Part shown: in pieces, positions 1 to 11,018 of the stretch
Layout: every line of letters begins with the position of its first letter
How positions within the stretch are numbered: position 1 is the stretch's first letter
Assembly: GCA_051003795.1 (NCBI GenBank)
Contig: JBPCKZ010000234.1
Span: forward strand, 21,099-85,098
Length of the DNA: 64,000 nt
Reading direction: 5' to 3'
From: JALYXS01 sp051003795
GTDB taxonomy: Bacteria; Acidobacteriota; Terriglobia; Bryobacterales; Bryobacteraceae
Position numbers and translations under genes: made by a program
The notes under the pieces: model-generated
The model's input: only the letters and a program-made list of their open reading frames with translations
Databases searched by the model: none
What the model was told of the DNA's origin: nothing

Positions 1-788
1 ATATCCCGGCATATTATGCATATGCCCGGCAGTTCACGCTTTGCGATAACTACTTCACCGATGTTGCGGGCCCATCCACGCCAAACCATCTAATGGTGGT
101 TGCGGCCGCATCGCCGATTATCGACAATCCGCATTTTCGCGATCCCATCGCAATGAAGCCGCCATTCGATTTGCCGTCCCTGCCGGCAAACCTCCAGCAT
201 GCCGGATTGAGCTGGCGCAACTATGGCGGCTATGCATTCGGCGACATCACCGGCCTGCGCGCCAGCCCGTGGAACGTGCTCTCCGCGCAATTCGCGCTTG
301 ACGCCGCCGCCGGCAATCTTCCGTCCGTCTCGTGGGTTTATGCGCCGGCGGGGTTGAGCGAGCATCCCGTGGACAGCGTTGCGAAAGGCGTGGCGTGGAC
401 GGTGGCGCAAATCAACGCCGTGGCCGCGGGCGGACTCTGGCCGAAGACCGCGATTTTCGTAACGTGGGACGATTGGGGCGGCTGGGCGGATCACGTCACG
501 CCGCCGAATGTCGAAGCGTGGATCGACGGCACGCAGTTCCGCTACGGATCGAGAGTGGGCTGCCTCGCGCTAGGCCCGTACGCGAAACGCGGTCACATAT
601 CGAGCGTTCTTCATTCGCACGTCAGCCTGGTCAAGTTTTGCGGCATGATGTTCGGATTGCCATCGATCAATCTGCGCGATGCATCGGCAAACGACATGCT
701 CGACTGTTTCGATCTCACTCAGCAGCCGGGACCGCCGCCCGCGAACGCGCCCGCCGGAAAAGCAACCGGTAAGAAAAAGACGGCGTAG
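1..788 (+). CDS. phosphoesterase family (phospholipase C / acid phosphatase-like), C-terminal part
   Basis: The reading frame is already open at base 3 and runs without a stop to TAG at 786-788, so the gene begins before the window. The visible part includes a Pro-Asn-His segment just before the Met at 93 and a later stretch with TWDDWGGWADHV, followed by RVGCLALGPYAKRGHIS and an HSHVSLVKF segment. These fit the C-terminal half of the phosphoesterase family that contains bacterial phospholipase C and AcpA-like acid phosphatases. Such enzymes hydrolyse phosphate esters outside the cytoplasm. The tail is a Pro/Ala/Lys-rich low-complexity segment. The signal peptide and first metal ligands are outside the window, so substrate cannot be stated. 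It converges on topA with a 13 bp gap. Confidence 0.8.
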   Translation, partial: IPAYYAYARQFTLCDNYFTDVAGPSTPNHLMVVAAASPIIDNPHFRDPIAMKPPFDLPSLPANLQHAGLSWRNYGGYAFGDITGLRASPWNVLSAQFALDAAAGNLPSVSWVYAPAGLSEHPVDSVAKGVAWTVAQINAVAAGGLWPKTAIFVTWDDWGGWADHVTPPNVEAWIDGTQFRYGSRVGCLALGPYAKRGHISSVLHSHVSLVKFCGMMFGLPSINLRDASANDMLDCFDLTQQPGPPPANAPAGKATGKKKTA

Positions 789-801
789 GCTTCCGCGTGG
801 A

Positions 802-3249
802 TCAAACGAGGGCTTCGGCCGCTTCCACCGGCACCGCCGCCGGCTCGAAATCCTGCTTGAATTTACACTCCGGGTTCGGACATTGCAGCACGGGACCGGA
901 CTTCAAGTACTTCTCGGTCATGTATGCGCCGCCGCACTCGGGGCATTTCATGTCCACCGGTTTGGCCCATGTCACGAAATCGCAATCCGGATAGCGGCTA
1001 CAGCCATAAAACGTGCCGCGTTTCGCCCGGCGCTCCACGACCTCGCCATCCGTGCACTCGGGGCATTTCATTCCGATCGTATTCGGCTTCACGTATTTGC
1101 ATGCCGGATAATTGCTGCACGCCACAAACTCGCCAAATCGCCCGTACTTCTGCACCATGTTGTTGCCGCAATTCGGGCACTTCTCGTCGAGCGGAACGTC
1201 CGCCTTCTTCTGCGCGCCGCCAATCTGTTTCGTCGTTTTGCAATCGGGGTACCCGGTGCAAGCGAAAAATGTTCCGAAGCGGCCTTTCTTCAGCACCATC
1301 GGTCGTCCGCAGTTCTCGCAATATTCTTCCGCGCCTTGCTCGCTGAGATCCGCCTTATCGATATCCGGCAGGTCCACGGTCAGCTCGCGCGTGTAGGTGC
1401 ACTCGGGATAACCGGTGCATGCGATAAAACTTCCATGCTTGCCCCACTTGACGACCAGAGGCTTGCCGCATTTATCGCATAAGAGATCGGTGGGCCTCTC
1501 CAACCGCTTGATGTTGGTCATGTGCTCTTCGGCGTGTTTGATGTCGCCGGTCAAGCGGTCGTAAAACTCCGACATCGCGGTACGCCAATCGAGCTTGCCT
1601 TCCTCGATTTCGTCCAGTTCTTCCTCCATCCGCGCCGTATATTTCACTTCGAAGATGTCATTGAAGCTTTCGAGCAGAAGGTCGCAAACCACCATCCCCA
1701 ATTCGGTCGGCGTGAACCGTCCGCCTTCTTTCCGCACATACTCGCGTTCCTGGATGGTCGAAAGAATCGACGCGTAGGTGGAGGGACGCCCGACGCCATC
1801 GGATTCGAGTTTCTTGACCAGCGTCGCTTCGTTGTAACGCGGCGGTGGCTCGGTAAAGTGCTGCTCCGGACGCAGGGCGCGGAATTTCAGCACCTCGCCT
1901 TCGGTCACCGCGGGCAGCTTATGCTTCAGATCTTCGTCATCCTCGTCGCGCTGGTCTTTGCCTTCCTCATATACGGCCAGGAAGCCGTCGAACTTCGGCA
2001 CGGAGCCGGTCGCGCGGAAAATGTACGACGCGCCGCTTTGCCCTTGCGGGTTCACGTCGATGGTGGTCTGATCGAAAACCGCCGGCATCATTTGCGATGC
2101 CAGGAAGCGCATCCAGATGAGGCGGTACAACTTCATTTCGTCTTCGGCAAGATGTTTTTCGACCAACTCGGGAGTCAATAAAACGTTGCTCGGGCGAATG
2201 GCTTCGTGCGCGTCCTGAGCGTCTTTCTTGGATTTCCAAACGTTCGGCGCCGCCGGCACGTAGTTCGGCCCGAACTTACCGGCGATGAACTCGCGCGCGT
2301 CCTTCAAGGCGTCTTCCGAAACCCGGGTCGAATCCGTGCGCATGTAAGTGATGAGGCCGACCGCGCCTTCCTTGCCGAGCTCGATGCCTTCATACAAGCG
2401 CTGCGCCAGAATCATGGTGCGCTTCACGCTGAAGCGGAGCTTGCGCGAGGATTCCTGCTGCAAAGTTGAAGTGATGAACGGAGCGACGGGATTGCGGCGC
2501 TTCTCCTTGGTCGAGACGGACTTGACGGGATACTCGACATTCTGAAGATCCGCGACGATGCCATCCGAAGTCGCTTGACTGGCGACTTCCGGATTGACGT
2601 CGTTCAGTTTGAACAACCGCGCCGAGAAATTCGGCGGCTTCTTCGCGCCAAGATCGACGTCTAGCGTCCAATACTCCTGCTTTTGGAACGCGCGGATTTC
2701 GCGCTCCCGCTCCACTATGACGCGAACGGCGACGGTCTGAACGCGTCCGGCCGAAAGCCCGCGCCGGACTTTGTCCCATAACAACGGCGAGATCTTGTAA
2801 CCCACCAGTCGGTCGAGCACCCGGCGGGCCTGCTGCGCTTCGACCAAATGGACGTTCACGATGCTGGGAGTCTCAAACGCCTTCTGAATGGCGTTCTTCG
2901 TAATTTCGTTGAACATCACCCGGTAGAAGCGGGTGCCGTTCGGCTTCTTCCCCTCGAGTTCTTCCTGCAGGTGGTAGCAGATAGCTTCGCCTTCGCGATC
3001 GGGATCCGCGGCCAGATAGACGGATTCCACCTTCTTCGCCGCCGCCCGCAACTCCTGCACCAGCTTTTTCTTTCCCTCGATTACCTCATACCGGGGCAGA
3101 AAGCCGTTATCGACATCGACGGCGAGGTCCTTTTTCGGCAGGTCCTTGATGTGGCCCAGAGACGCCTTCACCACGTACTGCTTCCCCAAATATTTATTGA
3201 TTGTTTTCGCCTTTGCCGGCGATTCGACGATGACCAGAGCCTTTGCCAT
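802..3249 (-). CDS. topA: DNA topoisomerase I (type IA)
   Basis: This enzyme relaxes negative supercoils through a 5'-phosphotyrosine intermediate. The N-terminus MAKALVIVESPAKAKTI starts the Toprim domain. The central part holds the type IA core, including the ITYMRTDSTR segment with the catalytic Tyr. The C-terminus has five consecutive zinc-ribbon-like units of the form CxxCG...CxxYPxC, the last one slightly divergent. The start is placed at ATG 3249 (815 residues) because the conserved N-terminus begins there and an AAAGGTGAG-like ribosome site lies upstream. A longer open frame to 3342 only adds residues unlike the family. Length is normal for a bacterial TopA with several zinc ribbons. 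Confidence 0.97.
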   Translation of the reverse strand: MAKALVIVESPAKAKTINKYLGKQYVVKASLGHIKDLPKKDLAVDVDNGFLPRYEVIEGKKKLVQELRAAAKKVESVYLAADPDREGEAICYHLQEELEGKKPNGTRFYRVMFNEITKNAIQKAFETPSIVNVHLVEAQQARRVLDRLVGYKISPLLWDKVRRGLSAGRVQTVAVRVIVEREREIRAFQKQEYWTLDVDLGAKKPPNFSARLFKLNDVNPEVASQATSDGIVADLQNVEYPVKSVSTKEKRRNPVAPFITSTLQQESSRKLRFSVKRTMILAQRLYEGIELGKEGAVGLITYMRTDSTRVSEDALKDAREFIAGKFGPNYVPAAPNVWKSKKDAQDAHEAIRPSNVLLTPELVEKHLAEDEMKLYRLIWMRFLASQMMPAVFDQTTIDVNPQGQSGASYIFRATGSVPKFDGFLAVYEEGKDQRDEDDEDLKHKLPAVTEGEVLKFRALRPEQHFTEPPPRYNEATLVKKLESDGVGRPSTYASILSTIQEREYVRKEGGRFTPTELGMVVCDLLLESFNDIFEVKYTARMEEELDEIEEGKLDWRTAMSEFYDRLTGDIKHAEEHMTNIKRLERPTDLLCDKCGKPLVVKWGKHGSFIACTGYPECTYTRELTVDLPDIDKADLSEQGAEEYCENCGRPMVLKKGRFGTFFACTGYPDCKTTKQIGGAQKKADVPLDEKCPNCGNNMVQKYGRFGEFVACSNYPACKYVKPNTIGMKCPECTDGEVVERRAKRGTFYGCSRYPDCDFVTWAKPVDMKCPECGGAYMTEKYLKSGPVLQCPNPECKFKQDFEPAAVPVEAAEALV

Positions 3250-3708
3250 AACTGCTTTATTACTCACCTTTCGCGGATTACGACCCGCCAGGGGCCGCAT
3301 TGTCCGCGCCAACACGCCACGATCCCAACTTACGGTTACCACACTTTAACAACGTTTTGTTCATGCGGCTGTCTTACGAGCCGCTTTCCAGATCAGTTGA
3401 TAAGGATGAGCCTACGGCGATGGAAGATGCAGTCCCACGCGCAAGTCCTTACAAAAGCAGGGCTTTTGCGCGGGGAGGGTGCATTCAACAGGCTGGCGCG
3501 GTTGATGGCTTCATCGGAGAGCGGCGGCGTATCCGGGAATGCTGTTCACCCATTCCTCGAATCGCTTTCAAACACCACGGTACGAAGAAAGTGGCGGGCT
3601 TCCTTGATTATGGCCCACGCCGCGCGTTATATTTGTGCCATCCATCTCTTTTTGGGTGAGCGAAGCTCTCTTTTAGGGGTAAAAGGGGGCATTTGGGGAC
3701 ATTGACGG
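3250..3708. other. 459 bp divergent intergenic region, no gene recognised
   Basis: This lies between the divergent topA and asnB starts and should hold both promoters. Open frames cross it on the plus strand, but none has a convincing ribosome site or a recognisable product. No tRNA cloverleaf, terminator or riboswitch was identified. The last 60 bases before asnB are unusually G-rich in runs (GGGGTAAAAGGGGGC), which may serve as its ribosome-binding region. Confidence 0.5.
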
Positions 3709-5537
3709 ATGTGTGGAATTGCAGGGTTTACTCAGGGGTTTACTCATAAGAACCGTGCCGCGGATCGCCATGTAATTGAACGGATGACCGCTTCCCTGTT
3801 CCATCGGGGACCCGACCAGCAAGGCGTATTTGCCTCTCCCGACGTTTGTTTGGGCGCGGTTCGACTCAAAGTTATCGATCTAGCCGGGGGCGATCAGCCC
3901 ATGAGTAGCGATAACGGCGACACGGTCCTGGTGTTTAACGGCGAAATCTACAACCATGTGGCGTTGCGGAAAGAGCTGGAGAAGTTGGGCCGCCGGTTTC
4001 GCTCGCGGTGCGATACAGAGGTCCTGCTGCAAGCGTTTCTCCAGTGGGACACCCGCTGTTTCGAGCGGCTGCGCGGCATGTTCGCCGTGGCGATCTGGTC
4101 GCAATCCGAAAAGCGGCTGATTCTCGCGCGCGACCGCGTCGGCATCAAGCCGTTGTATACATACAGGCGGGGCCGCGATGTTTACTTCGGCTCCGAGCTG
4201 AAAGCGATTCTCGAACATCCGCAAATTCCCCGGCATCTGGACCTCGAAGCGCTCCAGGATTACCTTTCTCTCAACTACGTCCCCGGCCCGCGCACTTTGA
4301 TCGAAGGCATTGAGAAATTGCCGCCCGGCCATTTGCTCGAGTATCGGGACGGAGACGTTCATACGCGCCCATATTGGTGCCTCGATTTCGAGCCGCGGAA
4401 AGACTTATCGCTCGAAAGCGCGAAGGAAGAGCTGGATCTTCTGTTGCGGGAAGCCGTTCGGGAACACTTGGCGAGCGACGTCCCGCTCGGCATTTGGGCC
4501 AGCGGCGGTCTCGACTCGTCCACGCTGCTGCACTATGCGGCATCGGAAAGCTCGGCGAAAATCAAGACATTCTCCGTTGGGTTCCCCGGCCGGGATTGCG
4601 ACGAGAGCCGCTATTTCCGGGAAATCGCCCAGCGTTACGGGACCGAGCACCACGAATTTGAAATGCGGCCCGATGCGGCGGTGCTGACCGCGATCGAGGA
4701 TATGGCATATTACTCGGACGAACCGGGCGCCGACGCCGGCGCGCTCCCGGTCTGGTTCCTCTCCCGGATGAGCCGCCAGCACGTCACCGTCGCATTGTCG
4801 GGCGATGGCGGCGATGAGCTTTTCGGGGGATATCAGACTTATCGCGCGGACGACCTCGCGCGCCCGCTGCGTTACGTGCCGGCCGCGATGCGCCGTTCCG
4901 CCCTGGCCGGCCTGGTTCGCTGCTGGCCGGTATCGAATAAGAAACTCGGCTTCGAATACAAACTCAAGCGGTGGCTGGAGGGTTCGCTGCTTCCTCCAGA
5001 CGAAGCGCACCTTTTTTGGAACGGAACCTTCTCCCAGGCGCAGAAACAAAACCTTCAGTTCGGCGCCAACGGCCATCACCTGAATAATTTGTTCGACTGC
5101 GTGCCGCGGTCGGAAGAAATCGGGTTCCTGAACCGGTACATGCTGCTCGATCAGCAATATTATTTGCCGGACGACATCCTCTACAAAGTGGACCGCATGA
5201 GCATGGCTCACTCGCTCGAAGTTCGCCCGCCGTTTCTCGATCACCGCATTGTCGAGTTCGCGGCGAGGCTGCCGGAAAACCTGAAAATCCGCGGCGGCAA
5301 GCAGAAATTCCTCCTGAAAGAGTTGATGGAAGGGAAGCTCCCGACATCGGTTTTGCGACGTCGGAAGGAAGGATTCGATATCCCCACTCACGATTGGTTT
5401 CGCGGCTTTCTGCGCCCGCTGCTGATGGACACGCTGTCGCCCGAAGCCGTCGAGAGCACCGGCATCTTCGATTTTGATGCGACCGAAGCGCTAATCCGCG
5501 ATCATATGGAGAGACGCGTTAACGCCGGGTATCATTT

Positions 5538-7376
<1,839 letters not shown>

Positions 7377-7386
7377 GGCGCTCGTG

Positions 7387-8655
7387 TTATTTGCCGCCGG
7401 TGATCAGACGCGCGCCGCGGTTGCGGGTTAGATAATTCAAGAACCATTTCATCAGCACGAGCAGCCGGTTATCGAAACCCACCAGGTACATCAAGTGGAT
7501 GAAAAGCCAGGCGAGCCATGCGAGCAGTCCGCTGAAGTGAATCTTCCCCATTTCCGCGACAGCGGCGGCGCGGCCGATGGTAGCCATGCTGCCCTTGTCC
7601 CAATAGTGAAACGGTTTCGAAGGCTCGTTTCGCAGCCGCTTCCGAATCAGCCCGGCGGCATAACGTCCTTCCTGCATCGCCACCGGCGCCACTCCCGGAA
7701 GCGGCTGTCCCGTTTGATGCGTGAAAGTAGCGAGATCGCCGATCACCAGAATCTCGGGATGCCCCGCGATGGTAAGGTCCGGTTCGACGATCACGCGTCC
7801 GGCCTTATCGAGCTTCGCTCCGGCGCGCTCCGCGAGCATCTTGCCGAGACCCGAGGCGCGCACGCCGGCGGCCCAAAGCACCGTTTGCGCCGCGATGCGA
7901 TCCGTTCGTTCGGCGTATTGAACCGTGACGAAGCCCGGATCGATGGCGGTGACGCGGCAATGCGTTCGCGTGCGAACGCTTAAATCGATAAGCGATTTTT
8001 CCGCCGCGGCCGATAGATCCGGGGGGTACGACGGCAGTACGCGGTCCGCTCCTTCAAGCAGCAGAATTTGCGCCTCCGCCGGGTTGATACTGCGGAAATC
8101 GTGGCGCAGCGTGTCGTTCGCAATCTCGCCCAGGGCGCCGGCAAGTTCGACGCCGGTCGGGCCCGCTCCGATCACCACAAACGTGAGCCACGCGGTGCGC
8201 TTCGCGGGATCGGTCTCAATTTCGGCGGCTTCGAATGCGCGCAGAATACGGCGGCGGATCTCGGTGGCGTTCTCGATGGTCTTGAGGCCGGGTGCAAGCT
8301 CTTCCCATTCGGGATGATCGAAGTAGGAGTGCGTGGACCCGGTGGCGACGATGAGCGTGTCGTAATCGAAGCGGCGGCCGTCGGAGAAGAGTAGCTGATG
8401 CGCGTCGGCGTCGAGATCGCGCACTTCCTCGAGCAAGACGCGAGTGTTTTTCCGATCGCGCAAGATGACGCGGATCGGCGAAGCGATTTCACCGGGCGAG
8501 AGCGCGCCGGTAGCCACCTGATAAAGAAGCGGTTGGAAAAGATGGAAATTGCGGCGGTCGAAAACGGTGAGTTCGACGGGTGCGCGCTTGAGCGCTTTCG
8601 CCGCGTAGAGTCCGCCGAAACCGCATCCGATGAGGGCCACGCGATGAAGGTTCAC
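7387..8655 (-). CDS. ndh: type II NADH dehydrogenase (NDH-2-like flavoprotein)
   Basis: This is a single-subunit, FAD-dependent NADH:quinone oxidoreductase of the pyridine-nucleotide-disulphide family. The N-terminal dinucleotide motif is VALIGCGFGGLYAA; a second Rossmann motif is VVIGAGPTGVELAGAL. ATGSTHSYF and VIGDLATF segments give the flavin contacts, and the C-terminus has hydrophobic helices for the membrane. I place the start at GTG 8655, giving 422 residues, because the flavin motif follows at once and the codon shares GTGA with the stop of the upstream hybrid kinase. Upstream in-frame codons lie inside that kinase gene. Translational coupling to a signalling protein is unusual for NDH-2. 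Confidence 0.9.
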   Translation of the reverse strand: MNLHRVALIGCGFGGLYAAKALKRAPVELTVFDRRNFHLFQPLLYQVATGALSPGEIASPIRVILRDRKNTRVLLEEVRDLDADAHQLLFSDGRRFDYDTLIVATGSTHSYFDHPEWEELAPGLKTIENATEIRRRILRAFEAAEIETDPAKRTAWLTFVVIGAGPTGVELAGALGEIANDTLRHDFRSINPAEAQILLLEGADRVLPSYPPDLSAAAEKSLIDLSVRTRTHCRVTAIDPGFVTVQYAERTDRIAAQTVLWAAGVRASGLGKMLAERAGAKLDKAGRVIVEPDLTIAGHPEILVIGDLATFTHQTGQPLPGVAPVAMQEGRYAAGLIRKRLRNEPSKPFHYWDKGSMATIGRAAAVAEMGKIHFSGLLAWLAWLFIHLMYLVGFDNRLLVLMKWFLNYLTRNRGARLITGGK

Positions 8656-10205
8656 CCGGGACCCAGGACGTTCCGCACCTTCTCCGCCAGCTGCGCGGCC
8701 GTATACGGTTTCTGTATGAAGCCACCCAGGTTCTTGCCGGTGAAGCGCCGGATTGCCTCCACTTCGTTGTAGCCGCTGGAGAGAATCACGCGGCATCCCG
8801 GCGCGATCCTTTGCAAGTGCCTCAAGGCCTGTTCGCCGCCCATTACCGGCATCGTCATGTCCAGAAGCACTAGCGAAATCTCGCCCGATCGCTCCTCAAA
8901 AAGGTTCACCGCTTCGCGCCCGTTCTCCGCGAGAACCACGCTATAGCCGTAACGCTCGAGCGCGGTCTTCGCGATCCGGCGCACGACGTCCTCGTCGTCC
9001 ACCACCAGTATCAAGCCTTCGCCGGCCAGATTCCGCGCGGGGTCGGGCGAAGGCGCGCGCGCGGGTTCGTCCGGCGAAGCGGGGAACAGCACTTTGAAAG
9101 TGCTGCCCTGTCCCGGAGTGCTATAAACGCGAATCGCGCCCTTGTGGCCGCGCACAATGCCTTGCGCCGCGGATAACCCAAGCCCCCGGCCCGTGAATTT
9201 CGTCGTAAAAAAAGGATCGAAAATCTTCTCTTGAGTGGCTGCATCCATGCCCGATCCGGAATCGTGCACTTCGAGCTCAACATACTTCCCGGGTTGTATT
9301 CCGTCCGCGGAAAAGTTCCGGGAAATGTAGATATCGTCCACGTCTTGCACCGATGTTGTCACCAACACGGCGCCGTTCTTCTCTTCGCCGATCGCCTCCG
9401 CTCCGTTGATCACAAGATTCATGATGAGCTGCTGAATCTGCGAGGAATCGGCCATCACGCAGGGCAGCTTCGGCTGAAGTTCCAGGCGCAATTGCACGTT
9501 GCGCGAAATCGAAGTCTGAATCAGCGAGCCGATCTCCCGCACAAGATCCGAGATATCGACCGGCTCGACGACGAACCGTCCTTTCCCCGCGTACGCCAGG
9601 AGTTGGCGCGTGAGCCCGGCGGCGCGATGGCTTGCCTGCACCACGTCTTCAAGCATCTTGCGCGCGGGGCTCGAGCGCGGCATGCTGTCGAGAACCAGGC
9701 TCGAGTTGCCCAAAATACCCGTCAACAAATTGTTGAAATCGTGAGCGACTCCGCCGGCGAGCAGGCCGATACTTTCAAGTTTTTGGGTCTGCTGCAATTG
9801 CGACTCGAAATGCTTGCGCTCGCGCCGGGCCTCGGCTTCCACCAGCTCGCGCTCAATCACAACCGGCAGCCGCGTGAGATTATCTTTCATCAGGTAATCC
9901 CGCGCGCCGGCCCGCATGGCTTCAACCACGATCGCTTCCTGCACCGTCCCGGAAATTACGATCAACGGAATCTCGAGCTGGCGGTCCTTTAAGAGCTGCA
10001 AGGCGCGGGGGGCGTCGAACTCCGGCAGGTAGTAGTCCGAAATCACGATCTGAAAATCCGGATTTTCGAGCGCGCCGGCCATCCGCGCCGCCGTCTCGAC
10101 ACGGGTTACCTCCGGATCGTATCCGCCGCGTCTAAGGCTCCGTTCGAGCAGCAGCGCATCGTCTTCGGAGTCTTCGACCAGCAGAACTCGCAGGGGTTTC
10201 GACAT
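8652..10205 (-). CDS. hybrid sensor kinase: receiver - kinase - receiver
   Basis: The 517-residue protein has an N-terminal receiver (acidic pair near residues 11-15, phospho-acceptor Asp57 in VISDYYLP). A kinase core follows with His155 in GGVAHDFNNLL, an N-box NLVINGAEAIG and G-boxes DSGSGMD and GRGLGLSAA. A second receiver ends the protein (LVVDDEDVVRR, LLDMTMPVMGG, FIQKPYTAAQL). It has no PAS, HAMP or membrane segment, so it is a soluble kinase that probably takes its input through the first receiver. It lies 3 bp after the stop of a single-domain response regulator and overlaps the NDH-2 start by 4 bp, so all three should be co-transcribed. Confidence 0.93.
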   Translation of the reverse strand: MSKPLRVLLVEDSEDDALLLERSLRRGGYDPEVTRVETAARMAGALENPDFQIVISDYYLPEFDAPRALQLLKDRQLEIPLIVISGTVQEAIVVEAMRAGARDYLMKDNLTRLPVVIERELVEAEARRERKHFESQLQQTQKLESIGLLAGGVAHDFNNLLTGILGNSSLVLDSMPRSSPARKMLEDVVQASHRAAGLTRQLLAYAGKGRFVVEPVDISDLVREIGSLIQTSISRNVQLRLELQPKLPCVMADSSQIQQLIMNLVINGAEAIGEEKNGAVLVTTSVQDVDDIYISRNFSADGIQPGKYVELEVHDSGSGMDAATQEKIFDPFFTTKFTGRGLGLSAAQGIVRGHKGAIRVYSTPGQGSTFKVLFPASPDEPARAPSPDPARNLAGEGLILVVDDEDVVRRIAKTALERYGYSVVLAENGREAVNLFEERSGEISLVLLDMTMPVMGGEQALRHLQRIAPGCRVILSSGYNEVEAIRRFTGKNLGGFIQKPYTAAQLAEKVRNVLGPG

Positions 10206-10208
10206 CCG

Positions 10209-10658
10209 CTATCGTTTCAAAGCGATGGGAACGCACTGGTTCAGCGATAGCCAATACACTCCCAACTGTTTTATGGCTTCCATAAACAAGTTGTAATCGA
10301 CCGGCTTTCGAATGTAACTATTGACGCCCAACTGGTAGCTGTTCACCAAGTCCTCTTCTTCGTTGGATGAAGTCAAGATCACGACCGGGAGTAACTTCGT
10401 GCGGCGATCGTTCCTAAGAAGCCTCAGAACTTCGAGCCCGCTAAGTTTGGGGAGATTGATATCGAGCAAAACGACGCGCGGCACGCGCCCCGGATCGCGC
10501 CGCGCGAAGCGGCCCTGGCAAAACAAGTAATCGAGCGCTTCCGGGCCATCGCGCGCGACTTCGATCTCGGCGGAAAGATGGTTCTGGCGGAAAGCGCGCA
10601 TGGTAAGCGCCTCGTCGTCGGCGTTGTCTTCCACCAGTAGGATCAAGTCGGCGGTCAT
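10209..10658 (-). CDS. single-domain response regulator, Rcp1-like
   Basis: This 149-residue stand-alone receiver has ILLVEDNADDEALT for the acidic pocket, Asp66 in VVLLDINLPKLSGLEVL as the acceptor, and VILTSSNEEEDL with SYIRKPVDYNLF for the switch and Lys residues. The insert around YLFCQGRFARRDPGRVP is typical of the Rcp1/phytochrome-type response regulators that serve hybrid kinases. There is no output domain. Its ATG overlaps the stop of the preceding lipoprotein by one base (TAATG), and the hybrid kinase follows 3 bp after its stop, so it probably shuttles phosphate to or from that kinase. Confidence 0.93.
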   Translation of the reverse strand: MTADLILLVEDNADDEALTMRAFRQNHLSAEIEVARDGPEALDYLFCQGRFARRDPGRVPRVVLLDINLPKLSGLEVLRLLRNDRRTKLLPVVILTSSNEEEDLVNSYQLGVNSYIRKPVDYNLFMEAIKQLGVYWLSLNQCVPIALKR

Positions 10659-10969
10659 TAGGGACGCTCAACGGGCCTTCGACGATCCGGGCGATCGGCC
10701 TCTTTCCACCCTTCGCGCGCCTCGCGCCCCGCTTCCCGAAGTTTTACGGCCGCTTTTTCGGCCGCTTTCTTGGTCTCGTCGGCAATCTCGTGCGCGGCTC
10801 TGCCCGCCTTCCTCGCGGCGGTATCGACGCCGTTCCCGGCGCGCTCCGCCGCATCCCGCCGCTCCCGCGCGGCCTCGCGTTCGCGCGCGTTGGAATCGCG
10901 ATCGAGGCGCGCGCACGCGCCCGCCGCCATCGTCAGAAGAACCGCAATTAAAAGAGCGCAAAGCCGCAT
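10658..10969 (-). CDS. small lipoprotein with charged helical body
   Basis: A 103-residue protein starting MRLCALLIAVLLTMAAGAC, a lipoprotein signal with lipobox Ala-Gly-Ala-Cys. The mature part is rich in Ala, Arg, Glu and Lys and should form one long helix, somewhat like small surface or LEA-like lipoproteins. Start ATG 10969 is chosen because a GGAG site stands 5 bases before it; an in-frame start at 10987 only adds polar residues ahead of the signal. It is the first gene of the signalling operon that includes the response regulator, hybrid kinase and NDH-2. Function is not known. Confidence 0.65.
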   Translation of the reverse strand: MRLCALLIAVLLTMAAGACARLDRDSNAREREAARERRDAAERAGNGVDTAARKAGRAAHEIADETKKAAEKAAVKLREAGREAREGWKEADRPDRRRPVERP

Positions 10970-11018
10970 AATCTCTCCATCAACCATTATGCGCAGGCGC
11001 GGCCGGGCCTGCGACTTT

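Noticed and set aside
802..3349. Several plus-strand open frames opposite topA
   Set aside because: They are complements of a highly conserved gene, with Arg/His-rich translations and no family resemblance.
3300..3659. Open frames in the topA-asnB gap
   Set aside because: No ribosome site, no recognisable product and overlapping frames of equal quality.
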